Assembly: GCF_002099425.1 (NCBI RefSeq) | Contig: NW_018343987.1 | Coordinates: 16,865,501 to 16,929,500, forward strand | Reading direction: 5' to 3' | Origin: Phascolarctos cinereus | Lineage: Eukaryota > Chordata > Mammalia > Diprotodontia > Phascolarctidae | DNA length: 64,000 nt | Shown here: piece after piece, positions 46,015 through 56,540 of the stretch | Position numbering within the stretch: position 1 is the first letter of the stretch | Layout: the number at the start of each line of letters is the position of its first letter | Notes under the pieces: generated by a model | What the model was told of the DNA's origin: nothing | The model's input: only the letters and a program-made list of their open reading frames with translations | The model's database searches: none | Made by a program: the position numbers and the translations under genes

Positions 46015-46085
46015 GGTTTTCCCAGTGCCTAGCAACAGGTCCTGGCAGTAGGAGGTACTTCATAAATGCTTCCTAAATGAACAAT
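46015..46085 (+). mobile_element. L2 LINE 3' end, short
   Basis: 'tgcctagcaacaggtcctgg', 'agtaggaggtacttcataaa', 'tgcttcctaaatga'. Confidence 0.6.
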
Positions 46086-46140
46086 TTGTGTCATGCTTTT
46101 CTGTAAAGAACTGGAGTGGTATCTTGTCTTATCCTATCCC

Positions 46141-46230
46141 ATAAGATCTAGTTAGTCATTTCAGTCGTGTCTGATTCTTCATGACCCTATTTGGTTTTTT
46201 TTTTTTTGACAAAAGATACTAGAGTGGTTA
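46141..46230 (-). mobile_element. RTE-tailed SINE 3' end, antisense
   Basis: 'tcatttcagtcgtgtctgat', 'catgaccctatttgg', (T)13, 'acaaaagatactagagtgg': the reversed RTE-like tail of the SINE family at 48215. Confidence 0.75.
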
Positions 46231-46231
46231 A

Positions 46232-46312
46232 TTTAATTCACACTGAAGTCAAGACATCTGGCTCATGATATCATTGGTCCTCTTCAAGAACAAAGAATCA
46301 GCAACAACAACT
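46232..46312 (+). mobile_element. RTE (BovB-like) LINE/SINE 3' tail with (AAC)n
   Basis: 'tgaagtcaagacatctggct', 'catgatatcattggtcctct', 'tcaagaacaaagaatcagca' and 'acaacaac' resemble the RTE terminus. Facing away from the neighbouring antisense tail. Confidence 0.6.
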
Positions 46313-46329
46313 CCACAGGATTTGGAACT

Positions 46330-46405
46330 CAGGTGGATTTTAGAGATCACATATTCTAACGCTTTCACATTATATATGAGGAAACTGAGGTCCAGAGGGG
46401 GTGAA
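46330..46405 (-). mobile_element. MIR fragment, antisense
   Basis: 'tagagatcacatattctaac' and 'atatgaggaaactgaggtcc'. Confidence 0.6.
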
Positions 46406-46676
46406 AGAAACTATGCACACTTTAATTTTTGACCATACCTCCTTCTGAGGGGCTTTAAGTGAACTGATAGTGCCATCTACATTGTCCCTCCCTGGCACAG
46501 TGAGGGAGGTCTGGGCTGCTGAGATCCTAAGGGCTATATCTAGTTTTTGTATGTTCCAAGTCGTCCCAGGACAGAGTGGAAACATGATTGCATAGCTCCT
46601 ACTTATCTCTCTATATCTTCCTTTGCTCTGTTGATACCCACCCCCTTGTGTTCCCTTTTGATGCTGTTACCTTCCT

Positions 46677-46830
46677 GTCAGTCAACAAACATTTGCTCTA
46701 TGTCAGGTCCTGTGCTAAGCAATACAAATACAAGCAAAAAGGAAGACAGTGCCTGCTATCAGGGGGCTTACATTTTAATGAAGGAAGACAGCACATGAAA
46801 GGGAGCTGACAGGTGTCGAGGGGGGGAGGG
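46677..46830 (-). mobile_element. L2 LINE 3' end, antisense
   Basis: 'gtcaacaaacatttgctcta', 'tgtcaggtcctgtgctaagc', 'gggggcttacattttaatga', 'agacagcacatgaaaggg'. Confidence 0.8.
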
Positions 46831-47499
46831 AAGAGGGAAGGTATCCACTGAAGGCGACATGGTAGAGTCATGTGGAGAGGAGTCAGCAGCGCAGTCCAGA
46901 GAAGAATGAAAACCTCTTTGACCTGGGTCTCCTCCTCAAAATGGAAGTTTCAGAGGCGCCAAACTATAAGAAGGTGAGGCTAAGTACCTAAGCAATTAAC
47001 TCTTTTTCTAATAGGATCCCATACTCCAGAACTTTCCTGCTTTTCTGACACCCATTAAAACTTATCCATTGTAGGTCCCATTTCCTCAGGATTCTATTCT
47101 TTCCTAGGGAACTGATAAGGTAGATTGTAATAAGGTAATGTGTTACTTCCCCTAGGTAATGTCTTTTTTTTTGCTGGGCCTTTTGGAGACAATGACAACC
47201 CAAAAGTGACTTTAATGAGGGGGGATTTCAGACCCTGATACAAACCAACATTGGAGATATCGTGGGGAAAGAACCTCTGAATTCATGCCAACCAGGCTAG
47301 TTTTAAGTAAACATGTGGATAACTAGAGAATGAGATAGCATTTGCTTTGGGAAACCCAAATACCCTTGTGAGAGAGGGACTTGGGCTCAGTGAGATTTTC
47401 CAAACCTCTCTAACTTCCTAAAAGCAGAGGAGGAGACTAGCTTTCAAGTCCTAGGTTCCTTTTTCTTGGTTGGTTTTATATTGTCTCAAGTTTCTTGGA
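46831..47499. other. Unique sequence
   Basis: Nothing recognised. Confidence 0.4.
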
Positions 47500-47705
47500 A
47501 GTCAGCAGGAGCTCATAGCATTATATATTTAGAACAGGAAGGGACCTTAGAAGCCATTAACTCCCATCCCCTCATCATATGCCTACAAAGGGACAGGAGG
47601 CTTATGCGACTTATTCAGAGTCACATAGCTAGTAAATGTCCGAGTCAGCATTTGAACTTTGCTAACTGCAAATTTGGTACCCTAGCCACTACTCCATACT
47701 GTCCT
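47500..47705 (-). mobile_element. MIR/THER1-type SINE, antisense
   Basis: 'gaacaggaagggaccttaga', 'tcagagtcacatagctagta', 'tttgaactttgctaactgca', 'tagccactactccatactgt'. Confidence 0.8.
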
Positions 47706-47994
47706 CCCATGACAGAGAATGTATCTCAAAGGGAAAGAGTTAGGTTTAAGGCTTCATGGAATAAGCCATAGTGTTAATTGGAAGAAGACAGATGTGCCCT
47801 TTGAAGCTAAGACTTGGCCCAGAGGATGTGGCAGAGGGTTATTTCTAGGGGTTATTCCATCAATTCTTCTATCTTCATTTTACCTGACCACTGTCATCAT
47901 AAGTGGGTGGAATTTGCAGGAAGAATATTTATGTTTGATAAAAGGCAGCTACTTGGTTCAGTGTATAGACCAAACCTGGAACTGGATAGGCTGA

Positions 47995-48495
47995 ACAGTA
48001 GACAGCTGGACCTGGAGTCAAGAAGATCTTAATTCAAGTCCTTCCTCAGACTTATACTGGCTATGAGACCATGGATAAGTCACTTAACTTCTGTTCACCT
48101 CAGTTTTATAATCTGTATAATGGGGATAATATTAGCACCTACCACACAATTATTGTGAAAATAAAATGGGATAATATTTGTAAACCTTAAGAAGTACTTA
48201 TTTGTGTGTTTTATGGGTGGCTAGATGGCTCAGTGGATAGAGTATTGGGTTTGGAATCAGGAATACTCATCTTCATGAGTTCAAATCTGGCCTCAGACAC
48301 TTATTAGCTGTGTAACCCTGGGCAAGTCACTTACCCTGCTGTTTGCCTCAGTTCCTCATCTGTAAAATGAGCTGGAGAAGGGAAATGGCAACCCACTCCA
48401 GTATCTTTGCCAAGAAAACCTCAAATGGAGTCAGGAAGAGTCAGACATGACTGAACAGTAACATTTGTGTGTTTTATTAATGCTAGCTATTGTGT
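47995..48495 (+). mobile_element. MIR SINE split by RTE-tailed SINE
   Basis: Left 47995-48214 ('gacagctggacctggagtca', 'aattcaagtccttcctcaga', 'tggggataatattagcacct'), right 48478-48495 ('taatgctagctattgt'). Confidence 0.85.
48215..48462 (+). mobile_element. tRNA/CORE SINE with RTE-like tail, perfect 15-bp target duplication
   Basis: 'gggtggctagatggctcagt', 'gttcaaatctggcctcagac', 'ctgtaaaatgagctggagaa', 'ggaaatggcaacccactcca', 'gccaagaaaacctcaaatgg', 'agacatgactgaacagtaac'. Flanked by atttgtgtgttttat at 48200-48214 and 48463-48477, identical. Confidence 0.95.
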
Positions 48496-48786
48496 AAGGA
48501 AATGCTTCCTCAACATTAGAACAGGCCCAAACCATAATTTTTTGCTCCAGGAAACTGGGGATTCCTAGGTCCTGGAGTAATGATAGTAAATGGCACTGAG
48601 GTTTGAACACAGATCCATTTGAGTTCTTGAATATTTTTGCATTTTCCTGGAGAGAGAACTGAAAAATGTGTGTTGCCGTTCTCTGCAGAACTACCTGTGG
48701 GCACAGACCATAATGGGTAATTCTCCATGAGCAAAAGTTATCTCACTGAGAACTCTCTTTAGGTTACCACACATATAGGAAAGTAG

Positions 48787-48940
48787 GAACATAGAATTTA
48801 GAGACAAAAGGGAACTTGAAGATTATTGAATCCAACTCTCATTTTAGAGATGAGATTATTGACAGAGAGAAGTCTCTTGCTAGACAGAGTGAAGGTCTTC
48901 ATAATTAGACCAAGTGCTCTTTCTACTATATTGCTTAGGT
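48787..48940 (-). mobile_element. MIR/THER1-type SINE, antisense
   Basis: 'catagaatttagagacaaaa', 'cattttagagatgagattat', 'ccaagtgctctttctactat'. Confidence 0.75.
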
Positions 48941-49044
48941 TTCACCATGTAGCCAATCTGTTTTGGTATCAGAAAAGACTCATGGAGAAAATCAACCCAG
49001 CACTTGCTGAGAGAGGTACTTTTCTGGCCACTTCTTCCTGTCAA

Positions 49045-49165
49045 ATCACAAAATCATAGGCCTTTGGGATTATCTAGTCTAAATATCTCATTTTATAGAT
49101 GAGTATACTAATGTTCAGAGAAGCACATGATTGGTTTCAAGTCACACAGGTGTCTGGGTCATGCT
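49045..49165 (-). mobile_element. MIR/THER1 fragment, antisense
   Basis: 'aaatcacaaaatcataggcc', 'cattttatagatgagtatac', 'caagtcacacaggtgtct'. Confidence 0.65.
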
Positions 49166-49387
49166 TCTCATTTCTGTGATGCCATATTGGGGGAAAAATA
49201 TTCTGGGTCTAGGTCACCAATCAACCAGACAAATCACACATTTTCTTCTATGCCTAGCATGAGGGTGGGCATTCCCAGGCATAAAATAAGAAGTATAGAA
49301 TATTATCTCTACTATACCAAAACAATTTTTGATTTATTTGAAAAGACAAGATCTATATAAACAAAGCAATTTGTGAATGAGACTAAC

Positions 49388-49509
49388 ATACACACATTCA
49401 TATTATGTATGTAAAGTAACACATACATTAAATATGTACATTTATACATATGTATGTGTATATACATATACATACATATATCTATATCTATGTCTATATA
49501 TGCATATAA
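49388..49509. repeat. (CATA/TATG)n imperfect simple repeat
   Basis: 120 bp of mixed acac, catac, tatg and tata units, strongly interrupted. Confidence 0.85.
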
Positions 49510-49659
49510 GCTGACATTGGGCCATAGGATTTAGGAATCTTAATGATTATAGTCTGTGCTGAGACTTAAAGAGCTGAAATGATTTGCCTAGAGTCATACA
49601 GGTAGGAAGTAATAAAAATGCTAAGTAAAAAAAAAACACTCTGTACTAAGAGTTAATCA

Positions 49660-49930
49660 ATAATAGCAAAGATTTATACAGCACTTATTATATGCCAGGC
49701 ACTGTGCTAATTATTATTAGCACATTACAATTATTATCTCATTTGATCCTCACAGCAACCTTGGGTGGTAGGTATTATTATTATCCTCATTTTATAGGTG
49801 AGGAAACTGAGGTGAACTGAAGTTAGGTGACTTGTCCAAGGTCACAGAGCTAGTAAGTATGCAGGCTAAATTTGAAAACCAGTCTTCCTGACTCCAGGCC
49901 CAGTGCTCTGGCCACTGTTCAACTGGCTGC
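49660..49930 (-). mobile_element. MIR SINE, antisense, near full length
   Basis: 'cacttattatatgccaggca', 'attatctcatttgatcctca', 'ggtgaggaaactgaggtgaa', 'caaggtcacagagctagtaa', 'tgactccaggcccagtgctc'. Preceded at 49510-49640 by a second, partial reversed MIR-like piece ('gatttgcctagagtcataca'). Confidence 0.88.
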
Positions 49931-50028
49931 CTTGTGACCCATTGGTCAATCTGACCCTCTACTTCACTGCTCTGGGGCTCTACTTGTCCTTTGGCAACAT
50001 CTTACTCCATGAAGGGCAGACTTCATTT

Positions 50029-50262
50029 CATTGCATCTTCCCTGAGAGGATCTCATCATCTGTATACTATGGTGTCTCTTTGCCCTTTTCTAGTAATTCC
50101 TTTGAGAGAGAAGAGGGGGCCCTGTGGTTAGAGAAGAGCCAATCTGTGGTTCTGTTTTCTCATGAGTAATAACAGCGACAATAAAGGGCAGGATTCACCC
50201 TGGGCAAAAATAAATAAATAGATGAAGGGTTTCTTGGGTCCCCTCAACACCCTTCTGTATGT
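50029..50262 (+). repeat. Unclassified direct repeat, copy 1
   Basis: About 230 bp ('tctcatcatctgtatactat', 'tttgagagagaagagggggc', 'ctgggcaaaaataaataaat', 'agggtttcttgggtcccctc') recur at 51333-51562 at about 92% identity by eye, same orientation. Contains AATAAA (near 50180). Not a family I recognise. Confidence 0.8.
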
Positions 50263-50442
50263 CCCTCCTCTCCAGGTGTCAATGACCTCAGGTTCTTCAA
50301 CAACAGCCTACAACAACCCTTCTAGACCTGTTCTCCCTTTCTTTCCTACCTCCATACCAAAACAGATTTTTCCTATGTCCGGTCCTTCCTAGGGCCTTAC
50401 TAGGTGACTGGTTGACAAGTTTGATACAAAAAATAAATACCA

Positions 50443-50595
50443 AGGCAGCTAGGTGGCACAGTGGATAGAGCACCGGCCCTGGATTCAGGAAAACCTAAGT
50501 TCAAATCCGGCCTCAGACCAAACACTTGACACTTACTAGCTGTGTGACCCTGGGCAAGTCACTCAACCCCATTGCCTAGCCAAAAACAAACAAAC
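50443..50595 (+). mobile_element. WSINE1-type SINE, perfect 12-bp target duplication
   Basis: 'ggcagctaggtggcacagtg', 'gttcaaatccggcctcagac', 'tgtgtgaccctgggcaagtc', 'aaccccattgcctagcc'. Flanked by aaataaatacca at 50431-50442 and 50596-50607. Among the youngest-looking repeats here. Confidence 0.95.
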
Positions 50596-50607
50596 AAATA
50601 AATACCA

Positions 50608-51332
50608 CAGCATTAATGAAAGGTAGTGGAAAATGTTTACCCTCTTTCAGGTAGTCTATTTGCATTTCAATGGAAGACTCTTGGAGCTTAAGCTAAAAGA
50701 TTGACCAATGTAAGACATTTCAGGCACTGGAGCAGGCCATTGTTGATCATGTAACATTGGAAATGGTCCAGCTCTAGGTAAGCTTCATCTGGTATGCTCT
50801 AACCAGAGGCAATGGTGAGAGGGCATAGAGGGAAATTTCCCCTGGTTGCAACCAGTACATATATGTAATCCGTTGTTAGACCTATATACTCAAAGCCTTG
50901 GTAGAATTAGGCTATACTGTTCCTCTAGGTGGAGCTGGTGTTGGGGTTGTTAAGGGATATTACTATGTAGAGATCATGGTGCTGACTGAATCTCCCCCAC
51001 TTTGGAGGTATGCAGAAAAGAGTTGTAGATGAGAAGTTCCTGTTTAGATAGGAGTCAATTTTGGTACAAATAAGCTAAGATCAAGAAACAGGTAGATGAG
51101 TCATGAGAAGTGAAGAGGGTGGAAAAGGGAGGAGGGATGGGGGTAGCATCTGAAGCTGCAGAAGAGTTACAATTCAGCATCACAACAACAAAGTCAAGGG
51201 GTAGCCAATTAGTTTTCATAGTTAAGGAGTTAGGCAGAATTAATTTGTTATTAAATAAATTAAGAGGCTATTGAACTAGAATAAGAACGATCACTATTTT
51301 CCTGATGCAGTTGATCTCTGTGGTCTTTGCCA
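50608..51332. other. Unique sequence between the two direct repeats
   Basis: No open frame over 60 codons of interest and no repeat recognised. Confidence 0.45.
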
Positions 51333-51562
51333 TCCATTGCATCCTCCCTAAGAGAATCTCATCATCTGTACACTATGGTGTCTTTTTGCCCTTTTCTAGT
51401 AATTGTTTTGAGAGAGAAGAGGGGGACCTGTGGTTGAAGAAGAGCCAATCTGTGATTCTGCTTTCTCATGAGTAATAACAGTAACAATAAAGGCAGGATT
51501 TGCCCTGGGCAAAAATAAGTAAATAGATGAAGGGTTTCTTGGGTACCCTCAATGCCCTGTGT
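51333..51562 (+). repeat. Unclassified direct repeat, copy 2
   Basis: Partner of 50029-50262. Similarity starts sharply at 'cattgcatc' and fades after 'ttgggtaccctcaa'. Confidence 0.8.
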
Positions 51563-51723
51563 GTCTTGTATTTGTTTCTGTCCAACTTCTTCTGATATCC
51601 CTTCAAATGGAGCCTTCAAATGTCACTAGTGCCCCATTTCTTTCTGATAATGACCAAGTCCTTATATCATCAGATATTCCATTCCAATGCAACCCATTCT
51701 CATCCAATCTGATGGAAAAAGAG

Positions 51724-51905
51724 AGGCAGGGTGGTACAGTGGAAAGAGCTGTGGATTGGAGTCAGAAGATATTCAATCTTGCTTCCATCATTTACTTCCT
51801 GTAAATGATCTTGGGCTCATTTAATCTCTCTAGGCTTTAGTTTCCTTATCATGAGGGGTTTGGACCATATTACTCCTGTGACATTTTCCAGCTCTAAATA
51901 TATGA
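51724..51905 (+). mobile_element. MIR/THER1-type SINE
   Basis: 'gtggtacagtggaaagagct', 'tcttgggctcatttaatctc', 'tttccttatcatgaggggtt', 'ttttccagctctaaatatat'. Confidence 0.85.
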
Positions 51906-51907
51906 CA

Positions 51908-52060
51908 ATTGTTTATTAAATACATACTATATGCAAGGCTTTGTTTTGGGCTCTGGAGATACACAAATGAAAATGTGTATGGGTTCAGAAGAACCCATGA
52001 AACACAAATGAAATGAAACACAGTCCTTGTCCTCAAATACAAGGTGCTTGTTGCTTTACT
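51908..52060 (-). mobile_element. L2 LINE 3' end, antisense
   Basis: 'ttgtttattaaatacatact', 'atatgcaaggctttgttttg', 'cacagtccttgtcctcaaat'. A short internal duplication of 'gaacccatgaaacacaaatg' material is visible. Confidence 0.75.
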
Positions 52061-52099
52061 GTCATGGCCTTTGAGAGACACTTTCATGTTAGAATAAAG

Positions 52100-52655
52100 C
52101 TTTGGAATAAAGATTTACTGATGGAAGAAAGAAGATATTTTAGTAAAATTCTCCCCATTAGTTACTGAATTGTAGGAGTGCCTGAAGGAGAACAGCAGAA
52201 ATGTTTGAGGTTTAAATATTGTAGCATTAAAAATCACAAACTTAATTATCTTTGGCTTCCCAGCCGGACTTGTATGTACATAGTTGTGTTTCATCTCTGT
52301 AGCCTGGGGTATTCTGAAGTACAGAAATTGTCCATGCTTTGTCCAGAGTCTCATGCTAGTTAGGAACTCATAAGAGCATAGTTATAAATGCTATCCAAGC
52401 AACCCAAATTGCTGGGGCCCCCATAGAAGAAGCCCCTCTGCACTCAGATGGAAGGCTGTTTATTTGGTAATCAACAAAGAGAAAAGAGGCTGTATCTGAA
52501 ATTTTTGCTTGGGGGCTTTGAATTTAAAGTTAAACACTGCACAGGACTGTTTATTTGAATTTCTTTACCATCTTCACAGATATCATTATCTGAAAACTAG
52601 TGATCAGAAGTTTTCAACTTGTTGTTGCCTTCCTGTCTTCTTTGTACTTGGATAA
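52100..52655. other. Unique sequence
   Basis: Nothing recognised. Confidence 0.4.
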
Positions 52656-52657
52656 AC

Positions 52658-52800
52658 GATCAATCAACAAACACTGATTAAATGCCTACCATATACTATA
52701 TTAAGCATTGGAGAGCCAAAGACAAAAATGAGACAATTATTGCCCTCAAAGACTTTCTTCTAACAGAAGAGGCAAATGTACATATAAAAACACACAGAGA
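52658..52800 (-). mobile_element. L2 LINE 3' end, antisense
   Basis: 'atcaatcaacaaacactgat', 'atgcctaccatatactatat', 'attattgccctcaaagactt'. An open frame of 117 codons (52682-53035, plus) starts in this L2 and is therefore not a gene. Confidence 0.8.
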
Positions 52801-53949
52801 AGCTATATTTAATGGATGTGTGAGAACTGACTGGGGCATATTTCATAAGGACAAGAATTCTGTCTCACCCCTAAAAGATATCTGGACTATTGTACACTTT
52901 GAGCCAGAAGATATACATGAATCATGCCCAAGAGTTTTGGGAAAAAAACTTATGCAATCTTTGAGAAAACAGATTAAGAGAAAGAAGAAGGAGCTATATG
53001 AGCTGAGGAGTAGTAGCAGTGGGAGTGGGATTTAAGTCCTCTTGGGACTTAAGAAGAAAACCTGTGGCACAGAGACAATGTGAGATAAAGAGAGAGAAAT
53101 AAAGGAGAAGTGAGCCCTGGGAGAAGAGGGAGAAATTAAGGTGGGCTATTGGGTCCTTGTAGGGATCTTGGAACAAAATTTGGACTGAATCTTCTAGTTT
53201 AATAACCTCTTTAATGACTTATAGGAATTATAAAAGGTCTAGTTTTCCAACAACTTCCCCTTCCGTTGCCTGTCCAGTACCAGGCAATGTTATTTATGCT
53301 TCCTTTTTTTATTTGAGTATTTTCTGTATCCTGATTTTGCTTCATATATAAAGAAACAGGGTCTTTTATGAAGACTGGTATTGTATACTTAGTTCATGAT
53401 GAGGAAAGGGGAATGGGAAACTTGGAAATACAGAAAATTTAAAATAGAGCAAAGAGACAAATCTTTATTTAAATGCTAGGAATTTTCCCAACTGGGGGGC
53501 TATGAGCTATTAAGATTGTGTCAAAAACTTTTCATCTGATATAAATTTGATAAATTAGGAGAGAAAGTAACCAAGTGGACTTGAGGAACCTTATATTATA
53601 TTCATATATATGGCTCAAAGTGCACAATAAGGGGAGCTAATTGTTGTAACAAGCTGTAGATGATTAAGTCAGAGGAGAGGGGGTAGGGAGAAGGGGTGGT
53701 GAATGAAAGTCACACCCCAACCACTCTCCTCCCTGCCCCTCACCCAAAGATAAGTAAGGCCTGAGAAGATTCACCTCTATTCCTGTTCAGGAGGGCAGAC
53801 AGAATAAGGTTTGTATGCTTGGGCTAGTCAACTCAACCCTTCACAATGATATCCATCAATAAGTGTGACATATACCAAATGAATACAAGATAGCTTTGGG
53901 AGGGAGCAGCTGACAGGATCAGGAAAGATTTCTTATAGATGGTCTGAGT
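52801..53949. other. Unique, AT-rich sequence
   Basis: Purine-rich at 53075-53140, otherwise nothing recognised. Confidence 0.4.
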
Positions 53950-54130
53950 ATGCATTAGTAAACTGGAAAGGATTTGAGACATCATCCAGTTTTGTTCAAG
54001 CCCATCACACGCAGCATTTTACAGATGAGAAAACTGGAGAAAGAGAGAAGGGAAGTGATTTCACCATGGTGGTAAGCAAAGCCAGGATCTGAACCCAAAT
54101 CTTCTGAACCCAAATCTGCTCTTTCTGTTT
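53950..54130 (-). mobile_element. MIR/THER1-type SINE, antisense
   Basis: 'aaaggatttgagacatcatc', 'ttttacagatgagaaaactg', 'gccaggatctgaacccaaat'. A 14-bp direct duplication 'cttctgaacccaaatc' lies at 54099-54118. Confidence 0.75.
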
Positions 54131-54334
54131 TATTACTAGGAGATCAAGAAAGTTCTTCTTCAGAGAAATCTTAAAGGTCATAGAATAAATACCCATATCT
54201 GGCATCCATGAGTTCCACCTCATTACACATTAATCTCAAAATGAACCTATATGTAATTTTTCTTGACCCGTCCAGTTCAGTAATGGCTTAATGTTTTAAG
54301 TATTCCTCTATTTCTAATATAGAAAATCTGTCTA

Positions 54335-54490
54335 TCAATGTAGATAAACAACTTATAGTCTTAAAGAGTCACCTGGGATCACTGAGTGTTTAAATTAATT
54401 TTCCCTGGTTACACAATTTGTATGAGTCAGAAGGAGAATTTGAACCTAGGTCTTTCCAATTATAAGGATGCCTCTCTATTCACTATTTCA
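54335..54490 (-). mobile_element. Mar1-type SINE, antisense
   Basis: 'acaacttatagtcttaaaga', 'gtcacctgggatcactgagt', 'atttgaacctaggtctttcc', 'ctctattcactatttc'. Confidence 0.7.
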
Positions 54491-54659
54491 TTCTTCCCCT
54501 CTCTACTTTGATTATGCTCTGCTATCACTCTTAGTTCTTTTAAGTGATCCACAGAAACACAGCCCTCACTTTCAACCACATTATCTTCTAGTAACAAGGA
54601 CAAAAGGAAAATATGATATTTAATTACTAAGTCAGTTAATATTCACTCATCCATCTCTC

Positions 54660-54785
54660 TACTCACTATTTACTCAAAAACCTTTATTTGGTGTTTATTA
54701 TGTGTTTAGCTCTCTGCTAAGTACTCAGGGAGAGATAAAGATAAATTTCCTGCCCTCAAGGAGCCTAGATATTTAGCAGCAGACT
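54660..54785 (-). mobile_element. L2 LINE 3' end, antisense
   Basis: 'ggtgtttattatgtgtttag', 'ctctctgctaagtactcagg', 'cctgccctcaaggagcctag'. Confidence 0.75.
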
Positions 54786-54984
54786 AAGCAAAGGCTATCG
54801 TCAATTGGCACCCTTTTTTGTCCTGGTACCCCATTAGTCAAAGACCACCAGTTAGTGCAGTAGATGAAGGAAAGTGGAGATGGGCTAAAATGGTGGCCGC
54901 AGCTGGATGTGGGAGAAAGATAGGGATTGGAGCAGGTTGAGGTTAGACAAAGCTAATGGAGGGGATGAAACACAAGGGAGGTGA

Positions 54985-55460
54985 TAGTTCCCATTGCACT
55001 CTGATAAGATCACATGATTTTAGGAGGAACATGGACAACATGAAATATTTTAAGAAGAAAGTGACTAGGATGGTGAGGGAAGGTAGGATCATTTTATGAG
55101 GAGCAAGTGAAAGAATGGAAGATGTTTAACTTGAAGAAGAAGAGCCTTTGGGAATGGTGGTGGTGGTGAAATTGGACAGGATAATCATCTTTAAATATTT
55201 GAGAGGTTGTCATTTAAAACTACACAGGGAAGAACCAGAACCAATGTATAGAAGTAATGGGGAAACTGGTTTTAGCTCAATATAAGTAAGAGTGATAATG
55301 AGAACTTTCCAAAAACATATTGGGCTTATTTGAGGAAGATGAGTTCCCTTATTATTGAACATTTGGGGAATGTTATAGAGCAGATTCATGCATCTGAAAG
55401 TAGGTCAGATAACATCTTCAAGGTCTTTTCCAGCTTTGAGGTTCTAGGATTCCAAATATT
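54985..55460 (+). mobile_element. CR1/L3-type LINE 3' end, sense
   Basis: 'gtgactaggatggtgaggga', 'gtttaacttgaagaagaaga', 'atcatctttaaatatttgag', 'acagggaagaaccagaacca', 'ggtcttttccagctttgagg' follow the CR1 3' end order closely (aggatggtgaaggg...tagcctggagaagag...ttcaagtatttgaag...). About 475 bp. Confidence 0.85.
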
Positions 55461-56089
55461 TAGGGAGTATAAAATCCTCATACTCCCAGCTTGGTTAAGG
55501 TCAGTGGTTTTAGAAAATGTATAGATCTAGTTATAATTGAAAGAGGATCATGTAGGCATTTAAGGATTTTTTAAATTGCTTATCCTCTAAAACCTACAGT
55601 TTGTGGTTCAATAAAAGAAATTATATTTGGTTTGAGGGTTTAGCAAAGATGAGTAACTGCTCATTATGGTTTTTGCTTCACCTAATTCAGTTACTCGGGT
55701 TGTACATGTGCTATGTGTTTGTTAGGTCAGAGAAGTGTAAGGATTGGATACTATGAAAGTGACAAGAGCAGAGTGAAAAAAATAGTTGCATTGTTTATTT
55801 TAAATCTCATTAGATTAATGTTGCAAAACCTCTACAATAAAGCAATAATTTAATTCAGAAATTAATATCACTACAATTCTAGGAACAAAACCAAATGTTT
55901 TCAGATTGTATGCAACAAAATATCAACATAATAGAATACTATTTCACAATAAAAATTTCAATTAGCGGTATAAATTGGAAAGTGTTTATGTGTTGAGCTC
56001 TGCAGAGTTCGATGGCATCAGATGCCAGGTGATGAGCACTCATAGTACAGGAAGTTTAGATGGGCTGGAAATGATCTCTTGTAATAAAA
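55461..56089. other. Unique AT-rich sequence
   Basis: Nothing recognised. Confidence 0.4.
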
Positions 56090-56395
56090 AAAAAAAGCAG
56101 TGTGGCACAGAGGAAAAGTTATATGTGGGCATGGCACCAGAGGACTTTGGTTCAAATCTTAGTGATGCTATTCACTACCCATATGACCTTAGGCATAAGG
56201 TCATCAAATTCAAGCTTATCAGTGAGTTGCTGATATAAATTGTTCCACCACATGATGAGTTGCAGACTAATAACATTGGAGAACATAACTTTAAAGTCCC
56301 TTAACTTTTCTGACCTCAGTTTCCTCATTTGTAAAGGATAGGGAGTTGAACTAGATGATTTCTGAGGTCCCTTCCAATTCTAAATCTATGAGATT
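56090..56395 (+). mobile_element. MIR/THER1-type SINE with an internal unknown insertion
   Basis: Outer parts 'gcagtgtggcacagaggaaa', 'ggttcaaatcttagtgatgc' and 'cctcatttgtaaaggatagg', 'gaggtcccttccaattctaa' fit THER1. About 110 bp in the middle (56190-56300) does not. Confidence 0.75.
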
Positions 56396-56437
56396 ATGAA
56401 TGAGAAGTGGGCTTGAGGGGAAAAAATGCTAGAACCA

Positions 56438-56455
56438 GGGAGGGAGGGAGGGAGG

Positions 56456-56537
<82 letters not shown>
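56438..56537. repeat. (GGGA)n(GA)n purine microsatellite
   Basis: About 20 bp of GGGA followed by 80 bp of perfect GA. Gives spurious Arg-Glu and Ser-Leu frames. Confidence 0.95.

Positions 56538-56539
<2 letters not shown>

Positions 56540-56540
<1 letters not shown>

Noticed and set aside
50029-51562. Retroviral LTR pair
   Set aside because: Direct repeats are of plausible size, but I see no convincing flanking target duplication, no primer-binding site and no coding remnant between them; left as unclassified.
52682-53035. 117-codon plus-strand open frame, Lys/Glu-rich end
   Set aside because: It begins inside an antisense L2 3' end and shows no domain; a chance frame.
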